From NCBI RefSeq assembly GCF_025630775.1, contig NZ_JAOSZE010000015.1:62001-126000 (forward strand): DNA of 64,000 nucleotides. Direction: 5' to 3'. Source of the DNA: Actinoplanes sp. KI2 (GTDB lineage: Bacteria; Actinomycetota; Actinomycetes; Mycobacteriales; Micromonosporaceae). A program made the position numbers and the translations under genes. Shown here piece by piece: positions 48,204 to 57,296 of the stretch; position 1 is the first letter of the stretch; the number at the start of each line of letters is the position of its first letter. The notes beneath the pieces were generated by a model. It searched no databases. It had not been told where the DNA came from and worked only from the letters and a program-made list of their open reading frames with translations.

Positions 48204-51200
48204 ATGCCTCGATTCAGAAGACGATTCCTGGCCGCTGCCGCGGCCGTAGGGGTCGTGGCCGCGATCCTCTCCGCACCGACCGCCGCCTCCGCCGCCGGCA
48301 CCAACCTGGCCGCCGGCAAGACCTTCAGCGCCAGCAGCTACACCGACGTCTACCCGGCCGGCAACGCCGGTGACGGCAACGCCAACACCTACTGGGAAAG
48401 CCAGAACAACGCGTTCCCGCAGTGGCTGCAGGTCGACCTCGGCTCGGCCGTCTCGGTCAACCAGCTCGTCCTCAAGCTGCCGCCGTCCACCTCGTGGGCC
48501 ACCCGCACCGAGACGCTGACTGTCTCCGGGTCCAGCGACGGCTCGACGTTCAGCACGCTCAAGGCCAGCGCCGGCTACACGTTCAACCCGGCCTCGAGCA
48601 ACGCGGTCACCGTGGACCTGACCACGGCGACCACCCGGTTCGTCCGGCTGACCTTCACCGCGAACACCGGCTGGCCGGCCGGGCAGCTCTCCGAGCTCGA
48701 GGTGTACGGGCCGGCCACCGGCGACACCCAGGCGCCCAGCGCGCCCGGGAACCTCGCCTACACCCAGCCGGCCAGTGGCCAGATCAAGCTGACCTGGTCG
48801 GCCTCGACCGACAACGTCGGTGTCACCGGGTACGACGTGTACGCCAACGGTGTGCTGCGCACCAGCGTCGGCGCGGGCGTGCTCACCTACACCGACAGCC
48901 AGCCGGACTCGGCGACCGTCGCCTACTACGTGAAGGCGAAGGATGCGGCCGGCAACGTGTCGGCGGCCAGCAACACGGTCACCCGGACCGGCACGCCGGT
49001 CACCGGAAGCAACCTCGCGCTCAACAAGCCGATCGAGGCGTCCTCGACCGTCTACACGTTCGTGGCGACCAACGCCAACGACGACAACGTGGCCACCTAC
49101 TGGGAGGGCAGTGCGTACCCGGCGAACCTGACCGTGAAGCTGGGCGCCAACGCCACCGTCCAGCAGGTCGTGGTCAAGCTGAACCCGGACAGCGCCTGGG
49201 CGACCCGGCAGCAGACGTTCTCGGTCCTCGGCCGGGAGCAGAGCTCGTCGACGTTCACCACGCTGGTCGGCTCGGCGGCGTACACCTTCAACCCGGCCTC
49301 GGGCAACACGGTGACCATCCCGGTGAGCGGAACCGCCGCGGACCTCCGACTCTCCTTCACCGCGAACACCGGCGCGCCCAGCGGCCAGGTGGCGGAGTTG
49401 CAGGTGATCGGCGTCGCCGCGCCGAACCCGGACCTGACGATCACCGGGCTGTCCTCGTCGCCGGCCGCGCCGGTCGAGACCGACGCGGTGACGCTGTCGG
49501 CCACCGTCAAGAACGGCGGCACGGCGGCCTCGGCCGCCTCGGACGTCAACTTCTACCTGGGTACGACCAAGGTCGGCACCGCCGCGGTAGGCGCGCTCGC
49601 CGCGGGCGCGTCGACCACCGTCTCGGCCAACATCGGCGCTCGCGACGCCGGCACCTATGCGCTCTCCGCGCAGGTGGACGAGTCGAACACGGTGATCGAG
49701 CTGAACGAGGCGAACAACTCGTTCACGTCCTCGGCCAACCTCGTCGTCACGCCGGTGTCGTCGTCGGACCTGGTGGCCTCGTCGGTCGCCTGGTCGCCGG
49801 GCAACCCGTCGGCCGGCAACACGGTCACCTTCACGGTCACCATCAAGAACCAGGGCTCGGCGGCCTCGGCGTCCGGTGCACACGGCGTCACCTTGACCGT
49901 TTTGTCCGGTTCGACCGTGATCAAGACGCTGACCGGCTCGTATACAGGAGTTTTGGCGGCCGGCGCCTCCTCGCCCGCGCTCTCGCTGGGCACGTGGACC
50001 GCCGTAAATGGGAAATATACGGTTCACACCGTTATCGCGGTTGACGCCAACGAGCTGTCCGTGAAGCAGGCGAACAACACTTCGGACAAATCATTCTTTG
50101 TCGGTCGGGGCGCCAACATGCCCTTCGACGCCTACGAGGCCGAGGACGGCACGCTCGGCGGCGGCGCGGCAATCGTCGGCCCCAACCGGACCATCGGCGA
50201 CCTGGCCGGCGAGGCGTCCGGGCGCAAGGCCGTCACGCTCAACCAGACCGGCGCGTCGGTGCAGTGGACGACCCGGAACCCCACCAACACGATCGTCGCC
50301 CGGTTCTCCATCCCGGACGGCACGACCAGCTCGATCAACGTGTACGTGAACGGCACGCTCAACAAGACGCTCCCGCTCACCTCGAAGTACGCGTGGCTCT
50401 ACGGCGACGAGACGGCGCCGCAGAACTCCGGCAGCAACCCGCGGCACATCTACGACGAGGCGAACATCCTGCTGAGCGGCTCGTTCCCGGCCGGCAGCAC
50501 GATCAAGCTGCAGAAGGACGTGGCCAACTCCGGCACCATCGCGATCGACTTCATCAACCTCGAGCAGGTTGCCCCGATCGCCAACCCGGACACGTCCAAG
50601 TACGTCGTGCCGACCGGCTTCGACCAGCAGTCGGTGCAGAACGCGCTGGACGCCGCCCGGCAGGACACCAGCAAGGCGGGCGTCTACCTGCCGGCCGGCG
50701 ACTACCAGGTCTCCAGCAAGCTGCAGGTGTACGGCCGGGCCATCCAGGTCATCGGCGCGGGCCCCTGGTACACCCGGTTCTTCACGCCCGACAGCCAGAG
50801 CAACACCGACGCCGGGTTCCGGGCCGACGGCACCGCCAACGGGTCGACGTTCGCGAACTTCGCGTACTTCGGCAACTACAACATCCGGATCGACGGCCCC
50901 GGCAAGGTCTTCGACCTCGCCAACGTCAGCGGCATCACCATCGACAACATCTGGGCCGAGCACGTGGTCTGCCTGTACTGGGGCGCGAACACCGACAACA
51001 TGGTGATCAAGAACTCGCGCATCCGGGACACGTTCGCCGACGGCATCAACATGACCAACGGCAGCACCGGCAACCTGGTCGACAACAACGAGGCCCGGGC
51101 GACCGGCGACGACAGCTTCGCGCTGTTCTCGGCGATCGACGCGGGCGGCTCCGACGAGATCAACAACACCTACTCCAACCTCACCTCGATCCTGACGTGG

Positions 51201-51755
51201 CGGGCGGCCGGTGTCGCGGTCTACGGCGGGTACGCCAACACGTTCAAGAACATCTACATCGCGGACACCCTGGTCTACTCGGGCATCACCATCAGCTCGC
51301 TGGACTTCGGCTACCCGATGAACGGCTTCGGCGCCTCGCCGCCGACCGTCTTCGACAACATCTCGATCGTCCGGGCCGGCGGCCACTTCTGGGGCGCGCA
51401 GACCTTCCCGGCGATCTGGTGCTTCAGCGCGTCGAAGGTGTTCCAGGGCATCCGGGTGAGCAATGTGGACATCACCGACCCGACCTACTCGGGAATCATG
51501 TTCCAGACCAACTACAAGAACGGGCCGCAAAACCCGATCACGGACACCACGTTCACCAACATCACGATCAGCGGCGCGCAGAAGAGCGGCGACGCGTACG
51601 ACGCGAAGTCCGGCTTCGGCATCTGGGCCAACCCGCTGCCCGAGGCCGGCCAGGGCCCGGCGGTCGGCTCGGCCACCTTCACCAACCTCCAGTTCAGCAA
51701 CAACTACCGGGACATCGAGAACCAGACCACCACGTTCACGATCATCCGCAACTGA
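48204..51755 (+). CDS. Secreted multidomain GH87 alpha-1,3-glucanase (mycodextranase/mutanase type)
   Basis: 1183 residues from ATG 48204. Signal ~1-31 (RRFLAAAAAVGVVAAILSAP then ASAA). Domains in order: discoidin/CBM32 (~32-170, GDGNANTYWESQNNAFPQWL), FN3 (~176-262, APSAPGNLAYTQPASGQIKL), second CBM32 (~267-400), CARDB (~405-515), CARDB (~520-632), CBM35-like (~638-790, DAYEAEDGTLGGGAAIVGPN) and a C-terminal beta-helix GH87 catalytic domain (~800-1183) with FADGINMTNGS, ATGDDSFALFS acidic motifs and GIWANPLPEAG. It cleaves alpha-1,3-glucan, a fungal cell-wall and biofilm polymer, supplying the importer upstream. An SD-like AGGAGGAG at about 48150 has no start codon after it. Confidence 0.88.
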   Translation: MPRFRRRFLAAAAAVGVVAAILSAPTAASAAGTNLAAGKTFSASSYTDVYPAGNAGDGNANTYWESQNNAFPQWLQVDLGSAVSVNQLVLKLPPSTSWATRTETLTVSGSSDGSTFSTLKASAGYTFNPASSNAVTVDLTTATTRFVRLTFTANTGWPAGQLSELEVYGPATGDTQAPSAPGNLAYTQPASGQIKLTWSASTDNVGVTGYDVYANGVLRTSVGAGVLTYTDSQPDSATVAYYVKAKDAAGNVSAASNTVTRTGTPVTGSNLALNKPIEASSTVYTFVATNANDDNVATYWEGSAYPANLTVKLGANATVQQVVVKLNPDSAWATRQQTFSVLGREQSSSTFTTLVGSAAYTFNPASGNTVTIPVSGTAADLRLSFTANTGAPSGQVAELQVIGVAAPNPDLTITGLSSSPAAPVETDAVTLSATVKNGGTAASAASDVNFYLGTTKVGTAAVGALAAGASTTVSANIGARDAGTYALSAQVDESNTVIELNEANNSFTSSANLVVTPVSSSDLVASSVAWSPGNPSAGNTVTFTVTIKNQGSAASASGAHGVTLTVLSGSTVIKTLTGSYTGVLAAGASSPALSLGTWTAVNGKYTVHTVIAVDANELSVKQANNTSDKSFFVGRGANMPFDAYEAEDGTLGGGAAIVGPNRTIGDLAGEASGRKAVTLNQTGASVQWTTRNPTNTIVARFSIPDGTTSSINVYVNGTLNKTLPLTSKYAWLYGDETAPQNSGSNPRHIYDEANILLSGSFPAGSTIKLQKDVANSGTIAIDFINLEQVAPIANPDTSKYVVPTGFDQQSVQNALDAARQDTSKAGVYLPAGDYQVSSKLQVYGRAIQVIGAGPWYTRFFTPDSQSNTDAGFRADGTANGSTFANFAYFGNYNIRIDGPGKVFDLANVSGITIDNIWAEHVVCLYWGANTDNMVIKNSRIRDTFADGINMTNGSTGNLVDNNEARATGDDSFALFSAIDAGGSDEINNTYSNLTSILTWRAAGVAVYGGYANTFKNIYIADTLVYSGITISSLDFGYPMNGFGASPPTVFDNISIVRAGGHFWGAQTFPAIWCFSASKVFQGIRVSNVDITDPTYSGIMFQTNYKNGPQNPITDTTFTNITISGAQKSGDAYDAKSGFGIWANPLPEAGQGPAVGSATFTNLQFSNNYRDIENQTTTFTIIRN

Positions 51756-51774
51756 GCCCGCTCCCTAGGTAAAA

Positions 51775-51809
51775 GGAAGGGCCCGCGCACGTCCCCAGCG
51801 GGCCCTTCC
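51775..51809 (+). terminator. Terminator after the GH87 gene
   Basis: A 12-bp perfect stem GGAAGGGCCCGC with an 11-base loop, 20 bases after the stop; preceded by AAAA. Confidence 0.8.
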
Positions 51810-51827
51810 GCCTTGTACCGTCGCCGG

Positions 51828-52697
51828 ATGGAACATCTGACCCTTTCCGACGGTCGCACCCTCGAATACCTGGTCGAGGGTCCGGCCTCGGCGATTCCTC
51901 TGGTCCTGCACCACGGCACCCCGTCGGGCACGGTCCGGTACGCCCCGCTGGTCGACGCGGCCGTGGCCGGCGGCTTCCGCTTCGTGCAGGCCAGCCGCCC
52001 CGGGTACGCGACCTCCACCCCGCACCCCGGCCGCCGGGTGGCCGACGCGGCCGCCGACACCGCCGCGCTGATGGACGCCCTGGACGCGCCGGCGTTCGTC
52101 ACGCTCGGCTGGTCGGGTGGTGGCCCGCACGCTCTGGCCTGCGCCGCCCTGCTCCCGGGGCGCTGCCGCGCGGCGGCGACGATCGCGGGCGTCGCGCCGT
52201 ACGACGCGAAGGGTTTGAATTGGCTCGCCGGCATGGGCGAGGAGAACGTCCAGGAGTTCGGGGCGGCCCTCGCCGGGCCCGAGGCGCTGGACGCGTTCCT
52301 GGTCTCGGCGGCGGCCGGGATGGCCGACGTCAAGCCGGCCGACCTGGTCGAGGCGTTCGGCGACCTGATCTCCGAGGTGGACAAGCGAACGCTGGCCGGC
52401 GGCCTGGCCGACTATCTGGCGGCGAGCTTCCACGCCGCGCTCTCCACCGGGGTCGCCGGGTGGCGCGACGACGACCAGGCCTTCGTGGCCGACTGGGGCT
52501 TCCGGCCGGAGGACGTCGCGGTGCCGGTGTCGCTGTGGCAGGGCGACCAGGACCGGATGGTGCCGTTCGCGCACGGCGGCTGGCTGGCCGAGCACCTGCC
52601 GACCGCCGAGTCCCACCTGGTCCCCGGCGAGGGTCACCTTTCGCTGCTGTCCAACCTCGGCACGATCGTCGACGACCTGCGCCGCCTCGCGGGATAG
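51828..52697 (+). CDS. Alpha/beta hydrolase
   Basis: 289 residues. LVLHHGTPSGTVRYAPLVDA (oxyanion HG), nucleophile in LGWSGGGPHALACA, acid in SLWQGDQDRMVPFAHGG and His in LVPGEGHLSLL. Cytosolic esterase/haloalkane-like hydrolase; substrate unknown. TACCGT lies six bases before ATG (leaderless). Confidence 0.87.
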   Translation: MEHLTLSDGRTLEYLVEGPASAIPLVLHHGTPSGTVRYAPLVDAAVAGGFRFVQASRPGYATSTPHPGRRVADAAADTAALMDALDAPAFVTLGWSGGGPHALACAALLPGRCRAAATIAGVAPYDAKGLNWLAGMGEENVQEFGAALAGPEALDAFLVSAAAGMADVKPADLVEAFGDLISEVDKRTLAGGLADYLAASFHAALSTGVAGWRDDDQAFVADWGFRPEDVAVPVSLWQGDQDRMVPFAHGGWLAEHLPTAESHLVPGEGHLSLLSNLGTIVDDLRRLAG

Positions 52698-52712
52698 CCG
52701 GCGGCCGGGTTC

Positions 52713-53744
52713 CTAGAGCCGCACCGCGGTTCCGGTGCGGGCGCTCTCCCGGGCCGCGTCCAGGACGGTCATCGTGCGCAGGGCGTCGGCCGGGTCGACC
52801 GGGACCTTGCCCTCGCCGCGGACGGCCTTGGCGAACGCGGGGTAGTAGGTGTCCCAGCGGCCGCGCTCGCTCGGGACCGGGGCGCTGGTCGGCCCGTGGT
52901 ACAGGCGGCCCCAGGCGTGTTCCGGCTCGACACCCCACCGGTCGCCGAGGGTGGCCGGGGACTTGCCGGCCTTGAGCAGCGCCTCCTGGCCGTCCATGCT
53001 GTCGATGCCGTCGACGATGTAGGTGCCGGTCGAGCCGCTGACCCGGAAACGCGGGCCGGGCGCGGCCTGGCGCCAGCTGCCCCACAGGTGCGACTCGACG
53101 CCGTTGACGTGGTGCAGGGCCACGAAGAAGTCGTCGTCGAGCTCGCCGTTGCCGCGGATCTCGGCGTACACCCGGACCGCCGGGCCGTGCAGCAGGAGCA
53201 CCTGGTCGACCAGGTGCGAGCCGAAGTCGAGCAGCGTGCCGCCGCCGGCCGCGGGGACCTTGCGCTCGGGGGCCCAGCGCTCGAACCGCGATTCGAAGCG
53301 CCGGATCGTGCCGAGGGCGCCCTCGGCGATCAGCTTGCGGACGGTGCGCAGGTCCGAGTCCCAGCGCCGGTTCTGGTAGACGCTGAGCAGCACGCCCTTC
53401 TCCGCGGCGGCCTGCACGACGGTCTGCGCGCTCGGGGCGTCGAGCGTGAACGGCTTGTCGACGACCACGTTCAGCCCGAGCGCGATCGCCTCCTGGGCCA
53501 CCTCGGCGTGCGTGGCGGCCGGGGTGGAGATCGAGACCGCCTCGGCGCCCGCGGCGGCCAGCGCGGCCAGCGAGTCGAAGGCGGTGGCGGTCGGATGCTG
53601 CTTGGCGAGCTCGGCACGGCGCTCCTCGGAGCGGGTCACCACGCCGACGAAGTCGACGTTCGCCGCCGAGGCGAGCAGCGGGGCATGGAAGATGCGCCCG
53701 CCGGATCCGTAACCGACCAGGCCGAACTTCACCGCGTCACTCAT
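52713..53744 (-). CDS. Gfo/Idh/MocA-family oxidoreductase
   Basis: 343 residues from ATG 53744. N-terminal Rossmann fold (KFGLVGYGSGGRIFHAPLLA), the family EKP-like loop VVVDKPFTLDAPSAQTVVQA (Lys catalytic) and the C-terminal GFO_IDH_MocA alpha/beta domain (WERW-type FERWAPERKVPAAGGGTLLD, GSHLVDQVLLLHG). It probably oxidises a sugar or inositol using NAD(P). It converges on the hydrolase with 15 bp between stops. Confidence 0.88.
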   Translation of the reverse strand: MSDAVKFGLVGYGSGGRIFHAPLLASAANVDFVGVVTRSEERRAELAKQHPTATAFDSLAALAAAGAEAVSISTPAATHAEVAQEAIALGLNVVVDKPFTLDAPSAQTVVQAAAEKGVLLSVYQNRRWDSDLRTVRKLIAEGALGTIRRFESRFERWAPERKVPAAGGGTLLDFGSHLVDQVLLLHGPAVRVYAEIRGNGELDDDFFVALHHVNGVESHLWGSWRQAAPGPRFRVSGSTGTYIVDGIDSMDGQEALLKAGKSPATLGDRWGVEPEHAWGRLYHGPTSAPVPSERGRWDTYYPAFAKAVRGEGKVPVDPADALRTMTVLDAARESARTGTAVRL

Positions 53745-53878
53745 TCCGAAAGATTGCCACACCGGTGCCGGTTCGCCGATCAAGGGGGCGGCCGCGAGTG
53801 CGCGGGCAGTGATCTTTACCTGTCGGATGAGTGACCTCGGCCAGCGAAAAGCGCCGCGGGTGCGTCAACATTTGCCCC

Positions 53879-54703
53879 ATGAAGCCCGCGCAGATGGACC
53901 GCACCCCCTTCGCTGACCTCGACAGTCAGCCCAGCGAGATGACCGCCATGCTGCTCGCCGCGCTCGAGGCGATGGGCCGTCACCCCGAGATCCGCCGGGT
54001 ACGGGAGACCGCGTGGCAGGCGCTGCGCCCGCGCCCCGGTGAGCGGCTGCTGGACGCGGGCTCCGGCGCGGGCGACGTGGCGCGGTGGCTGGCCACCAAG
54101 GTCGGCCCGGCCGGCGAGGTCGTCGCCCTCGACTACTCGGCCGCCACCATCGCCGCCGCCGTGCAGCGGCACGACGGCAGCAACGTCCGGTACATGACCG
54201 GCGACGTCTCGGCGATGAACCTGCCGGCCGGCAGCTTCGACGGCGTCTGGTGCGAGCGGGTGCTCCAGCACGTCGACGACGCCGACGCGGCGCTCGCCGA
54301 ACTGATCCGCGTGACCCGGCCCGGCGGCCGCCTCTGCCTGGTCGACACCGACTGGGAGTCGCTGGCCTTCGACGGCGTCCCGGCCCGCCTGGCCGCGACC
54401 ATCGTGGCCGACATGCACGGCCGACTCACCCCCCGGCAGCGCGACATGGGCCGCACGCTGCGCCGCCGGCTCATCCGGGCAAGGCTCTCCGACGTGACCG
54501 CCACCCCGGTCACGTGCGTCTTCGGCGACCCGGCCTCGGCCGCGGTGGTGCTGCCGATGGTCAACCCGATGGTTCCCGAGGCAGCCTGGACGACCCCTCC
54601 GGGCGTACGGGACGAGTGGTTCTCCTATGTCGACGCGGCCGGCGCGCGAGGCGACTTCCTCGCGATCCTGACGATCTGGGTGGTCACCGGCACGGTCGGT
54701 TGA
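53879..54703 (+). CDS. SAM-dependent methyltransferase
   Basis: 274 residues from ATG 53879 (ATG 53894 possible). Motif I LLDAGSGAGDVARWLATKVG, motif II VVALDYSAATIAAAVQRHDG, YMTGDVSAMNLPAGSFDGVW, ELIRVTRPGGRLCLVDTDWE. A class I fold of the UbiE/Methyltransf_11 type. Substrate unknown. It converges on the GH130 gene. Confidence 0.85.
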   Translation: MKPAQMDRTPFADLDSQPSEMTAMLLAALEAMGRHPEIRRVRETAWQALRPRPGERLLDAGSGAGDVARWLATKVGPAGEVVALDYSAATIAAAVQRHDGSNVRYMTGDVSAMNLPAGSFDGVWCERVLQHVDDADAALAELIRVTRPGGRLCLVDTDWESLAFDGVPARLAATIVADMHGRLTPRQRDMGRTLRRRLIRARLSDVTATPVTCVFGDPASAAVVLPMVNPMVPEAAWTTPPGVRDEWFSYVDAAGARGDFLAILTIWVVTGTVG

Positions 54704-54726
54704 CGGCGCCCGGTGGCGCGGATCCG

Positions 54727-56217
54727 TCAGGAGCCGGCGGGGGCCATCCGGCTCAGGAGCTCGTCCAGGTCGACGCTGGCGAAACCGATCCGGACGTCGC
54801 TCGCGCCGTACGGGATCCACAGCCGGCCGTCGTGCAGGAGGCCGCCGCAGGAGTAGAGGACGTTGGGGACGTAGCCTTCGCGCTCGACCTCGTCCGGGTG
54901 CAGCAGGCCGTCGGGCAGGTCGGCGATCACCCGTTCCGGGTTCTCCAGGTCGAGGAGCATGGCACCCAGCCCGTAGCGGCGCATCGGGCCGACGCCGTGG
55001 GTCAGGACCAGCCAGCCGGCCTCCGTCTCGATCGGGGAGCCGCAGTTGCCCACCTGGATCAGGTCCCAGCCGCGGTGCGGTACCAGCAGCGGCACCGACG
55101 GCTGCCAGCGGTGCTGCGCGTCGCGCACGCTCAGGCCCAGCGTCTCGCCGTCGGAGCGGCACAGGGCCAGCTTCCGGCCGCCCACGTAGCGCGGGAACAG
55201 CGCCATGCCCTTGTTCTTCGCCGCGGGCCCGTGCAACTGGGTCACCTCGAAATGCCGCAGGTCGCGGGAGAAGATGACCCGGCCGGCGATGTGATAGCCG
55301 TCGTACGCCGTGTAGGTCCCCTGGTAGGTGAGCCGACCGTCCGGGTCCAGGTGCTGAACGAAGCGCGCGTCCTCCATGCCGTTGCGCTCCGCCCGGGTCG
55401 CCGGCCACATGACGCGTTGGTGCAGCGGTGTCGTGGCCGGGAAGCCCACCGCATAGTCCTCGCTCACGATGTGCCGGATGTGGTCCAGCGTCTCCTGGGT
55501 GGTCTGGCGGGTCAGCAGCTCGGCGGGGATGTGCGTCATCACATCCTCGAACTCCTCGTCGCTGAACCGGTCGGGGAGGGCCGACACGACGTACGCGGAG
55601 GCCTCGTTGTCGATCTCCTCGTCGATCAGCGCCGCGGTGAGCTGGTTGCGCCAGTGCATCGCCCCGACGCGTTGGCCGATCACCAGCGGGCCGCTGCGAT
55701 CCTCGAGCCTGATCGCGTCGCCGGGGCCGAGGACCGCCGAGCAGAACCCGATCGAGGAGATGTGCCCCTCGCCGATCTGGCGCAGGCTCATCGCCACCCG
55801 CAGCTCGTCCGGCGCCATCTCGGTCTGGTCGGGGTGCGGCACCATCGACGGGTTGCACAGGGCTGCGGACTCGACCGAGAACTCGTGGCTGAAGTAGGCG
55901 CCGATCAGGTGGCGCGCGGTCGACGACAGCTCGACCTCGGCCGGCACGCGGTGCTGGACCAGCTCGTAGTGATGCTGGAAGGTCGCCAGCAGGTCCTGGT
56001 GCCGGCCCGCGAACCGGTTCACCACATCCTCCAGCAGGCGGGCGGTCTCCGCGTCGTCGAGCCGCAGGATGCGCTCGATCATGTTGGAGGCCCGGTTCTG
56101 CACCATCTGGTGGTCTTCGCCGGGGACGAACAGCTTGATCACCACGCGCCGGTCGTCCGGCTGCATGACGATCTCGTGCCGAGTGACATAGGTCTGGGAA
56201 TTCATGGTTGCGGTCAC
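54727..56217 (-). CDS. GH130-family glycoside phosphorylase/hydrolase
   Basis: 496 residues from GTG 56217 (ATG 56205 is also possible; GTGA overlap with the upstream gene favours 56217). Residues ~1-200 are an N-terminal helical region. The C-terminal five-bladed beta-propeller (GNGMEDARFVQHLDPDGRLT, YTAYDGYHIAGRVIFSRDLR, AALFPRYVGG-like ALFPRYVGGRKLALCRSDGE, WDLIQVGNCGSPIETEAGWL, LTHGVGPMRRYGLGAMLLDL, LYSCGGLLHDGRLWIPYGAS) is typical of beta-mannoside phosphorylases. It sits with two GT4 enzymes and probably acts on a mannosylated or glucosylated product. Confidence 0.88.
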   Translation of the reverse strand: MTATMNSQTYVTRHEIVMQPDDRRVVIKLFVPGEDHQMVQNRASNMIERILRLDDAETARLLEDVVNRFAGRHQDLLATFQHHYELVQHRVPAEVELSSTARHLIGAYFSHEFSVESAALCNPSMVPHPDQTEMAPDELRVAMSLRQIGEGHISSIGFCSAVLGPGDAIRLEDRSGPLVIGQRVGAMHWRNQLTAALIDEEIDNEASAYVVSALPDRFSDEEFEDVMTHIPAELLTRQTTQETLDHIRHIVSEDYAVGFPATTPLHQRVMWPATRAERNGMEDARFVQHLDPDGRLTYQGTYTAYDGYHIAGRVIFSRDLRHFEVTQLHGPAAKNKGMALFPRYVGGRKLALCRSDGETLGLSVRDAQHRWQPSVPLLVPHRGWDLIQVGNCGSPIETEAGWLVLTHGVGPMRRYGLGAMLLDLENPERVIADLPDGLLHPDEVEREGYVPNVLYSCGGLLHDGRLWIPYGASDVRIGFASVDLDELLSRMAPAGS

Positions 56218-57296
56218 GCTAGGCCGCCTGACGGTCGGGTCGCGCTCCGGGTCGCCAGCGTGCGAGCGTGCTGCAGCGTGGAGACGAGCGCGAGGGTGGA
56301 TTCGGCTCCTTGATTCAGATTAGGACCATCTGCCGTTAATCCGTCATAACATCCGCCGGTAAGGGCGTCGTACATGACTGTCTGGGTGTCGTTATCGCCC
56401 AGAAACCAGGCAATTGACTGAAATAGCGGGGCGTCCCACCGATCGTCGCCGGTGATCGCGGCGGCGGTGGCGCAGGCGTCGGCGGTCGCGGCGGCCTCGA
56501 TCGGCTGCTGGTCGAAGCGGTGTTTGGGCTGCCCGGGCCGCCAGCCGCCGACCGGGACGGTGGACAGGTGGCCGTTGTTGTCCTGCTCGCGGCACAGCCA
56601 GGCGAGCATGCGCAGGCCGGCCCGCAGCAGCGGCTCGTCGCCGAGCAGGTCGCCGGCCGCGATCACCACCTCGGCCATCGTCGGGTTGGCGTAGGTGAGG
56701 TGCTCATCGGGCCAGACCCAGGACGGGTTGGGCCCGGGGACCCCGACCGCGGCCGCGGCGTCGCGAAGGAGCGCCGCGGCGTCCGGGTCGCGCGAGTCCA
56801 TCCGCAAGACCTCGGCCGCGCCCAGCCCCGCGTACGCCATCGCCCTCGGCCAGGTCGAGCGTTGCTGCGTCCCCAAGCGGAACGCCAGGCGGGCCTCGCG
56901 CCGGATCCACGGCGCGGTCGAGCGCGCCGCGGCCGTGCCCAGCCCCCAGAGCGCGCGCCCCCACCAGTCGCCGAGGCCGGGCTCGTCGGTCCAGCGCCGG
57001 TCGTAGCTCATCCGGTTGCGGAAGGCGCCGTCCGGCCCCTGCGCGTGGGTGAGGAACGCCAGGTAGCGCTCGGCCAGGCCGACGACCTGCGGCGACGGGC
57101 GCGGCTCCCGGCTGGCGACGAGCAGGCCCCGGCCGACGTCGTCGACGCAGTAGCCGTGCTCGCGCCGGACGATCGCGTTGCGCGCGTGCTCGAGCAGCCC
57201 CGTGTCGTCGGAGAGGCGGGCGACGTGGCTGAACGACGGTGGTGGGGCGTCCGACAGCTGGATCGGCGGCGGCACGAGCCGCAGGCCCACGCTCAT
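56214..57296 (-). CDS. (Alpha/alpha)-barrel protein associated with GT4 and GH130 genes
   Basis: 360 residues, ATG overlapping the GT4 stop (ATGA) and TGA overlapping the GH130 start (GTGA). A helical six-hairpin-glycosidase-like sequence with repeated Gly-rich turns (FLTHAQGPDGAFRNRMSYDR, WGRALWGLGTAA, TWPRAMAYAGLGAAEVLRM, SWVWPDEHLTYANPTMAEVV, FDQQPIEAAATADACATAAA, GGCYDGLTADGPNLNQGAES). No catalytic residues can be named. It is coupled on both sides, so it must work with the neighbours on the same glycan. Confidence 0.75.
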   Translation of the reverse strand: MSVGLRLVPPPIQLSDAPPPSFSHVARLSDDTGLLEHARNAIVRREHGYCVDDVGRGLLVASREPRPSPQVVGLAERYLAFLTHAQGPDGAFRNRMSYDRRWTDEPGLGDWWGRALWGLGTAAARSTAPWIRREARLAFRLGTQQRSTWPRAMAYAGLGAAEVLRMDSRDPDAAALLRDAAAAVGVPGPNPSWVWPDEHLTYANPTMAEVVIAAGDLLGDEPLLRAGLRMLAWLCREQDNNGHLSTVPVGGWRPGQPKHRFDQQPIEAAATADACATAAAITGDDRWDAPLFQSIAWFLGDNDTQTVMYDALTGGCYDGLTADGPNLNQGAESTLALVSTLQHARTLATRSATRPSGGLA

